DNA of 34,654 nucleotides, from assembly GCA_030690895.1 (NCBI GenBank), contig JAUYFQ010000007.1, positions 1-34,654 of the forward strand, read 5' to 3'. Positions within the stretch are counted from its first letter, which is position 1, and each line of letters begins with the position of its first letter. This DNA is from Sulfuricellaceae bacterium. GTDB taxonomy: Bacteria > Pseudomonadota > Gammaproteobacteria > Burkholderiales > Sulfuricellaceae. The position numbers and the translations under genes were made by a program. Under the pieces are notes generated by a model. That model did not search any database. It was not told the origin of the DNA and worked only from the letters and a program-made list of their open reading frames with translations. Of this stretch, positions 34,608 to 34,654 are shown piece by piece.

Positions 34608-34654
<47 letters not shown>

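Overview
The window looks like one complete contig from a betaproteobacterium (Nitrosomonadales/Gallionellales-like; inferred from gene content and order, not from a marker gene). It begins on the first base of an insertion-sequence inverted repeat and ends in a 47-base run of G. No rRNA, tRNA or CRISPR array was seen.

Layout. (1) 1-2569 is accessory DNA: an intact IS4-family element, a small DUF1640-type coiled-coil membrane protein, a decayed HicA-like toxin gene, two copies of a 56-bp repeat and a lone IS-end relic. (2) 2570-4089: a DUF808 membrane protein convergent with tsaC. (3) 4242-8503, minus strand: dusB-fis-purH-purD, linking tRNA modification, a nucleoid regulator and purine synthesis. 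(4) 8634-15720, minus strand: tkt-gap-pgk-pyk-fba, a central-carbon cassette serving glycolysis/gluconeogenesis and, in autotrophic relatives, the Calvin cycle; no RuBisCO or phosphoribulokinase gene lies in the window. An inositol-phosphatase-family gene and a thioredoxin-like gene follow upstream. (5) 17503-20691, plus strand: rsmE, argA and a Tim44-like protein. (6) 20733-32006, plus strand: a tightly overlapping lipopolysaccharide cluster with four GT4/CgeB-type glycosyltransferase genes, msbA, two GT9 heptosyltransferases and an O-antigen ligase, interrupted by a Phd/VapC-type toxin-antitoxin pair with its own promoter-like sequence. (7) 31986-34300, minus strand: a UDP-sugar dehydrogenase and a polyprenyl-phosphate sugar-1-phosphate transferase, probably the edge of an O-antigen or exopolysaccharide locus that runs off the contig.

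The LPS genes suggest one surface pathway. GT9 and GT4 enzymes would build the core, MsbA would flip lipid A-core, the MraY-like enzyme would start a lipid-linked polymer, the dehydrogenase would supply an acidic sugar, and the ligase would join polymer to core.

The most unusual signal is not a gene. At least four unrelated families of palindromic repeats occupy the short spacers between genes, about one per spacer in the pur and tkt-fba runs. They often abut the next start codon, and in dusB one supplies the C-terminal codons.
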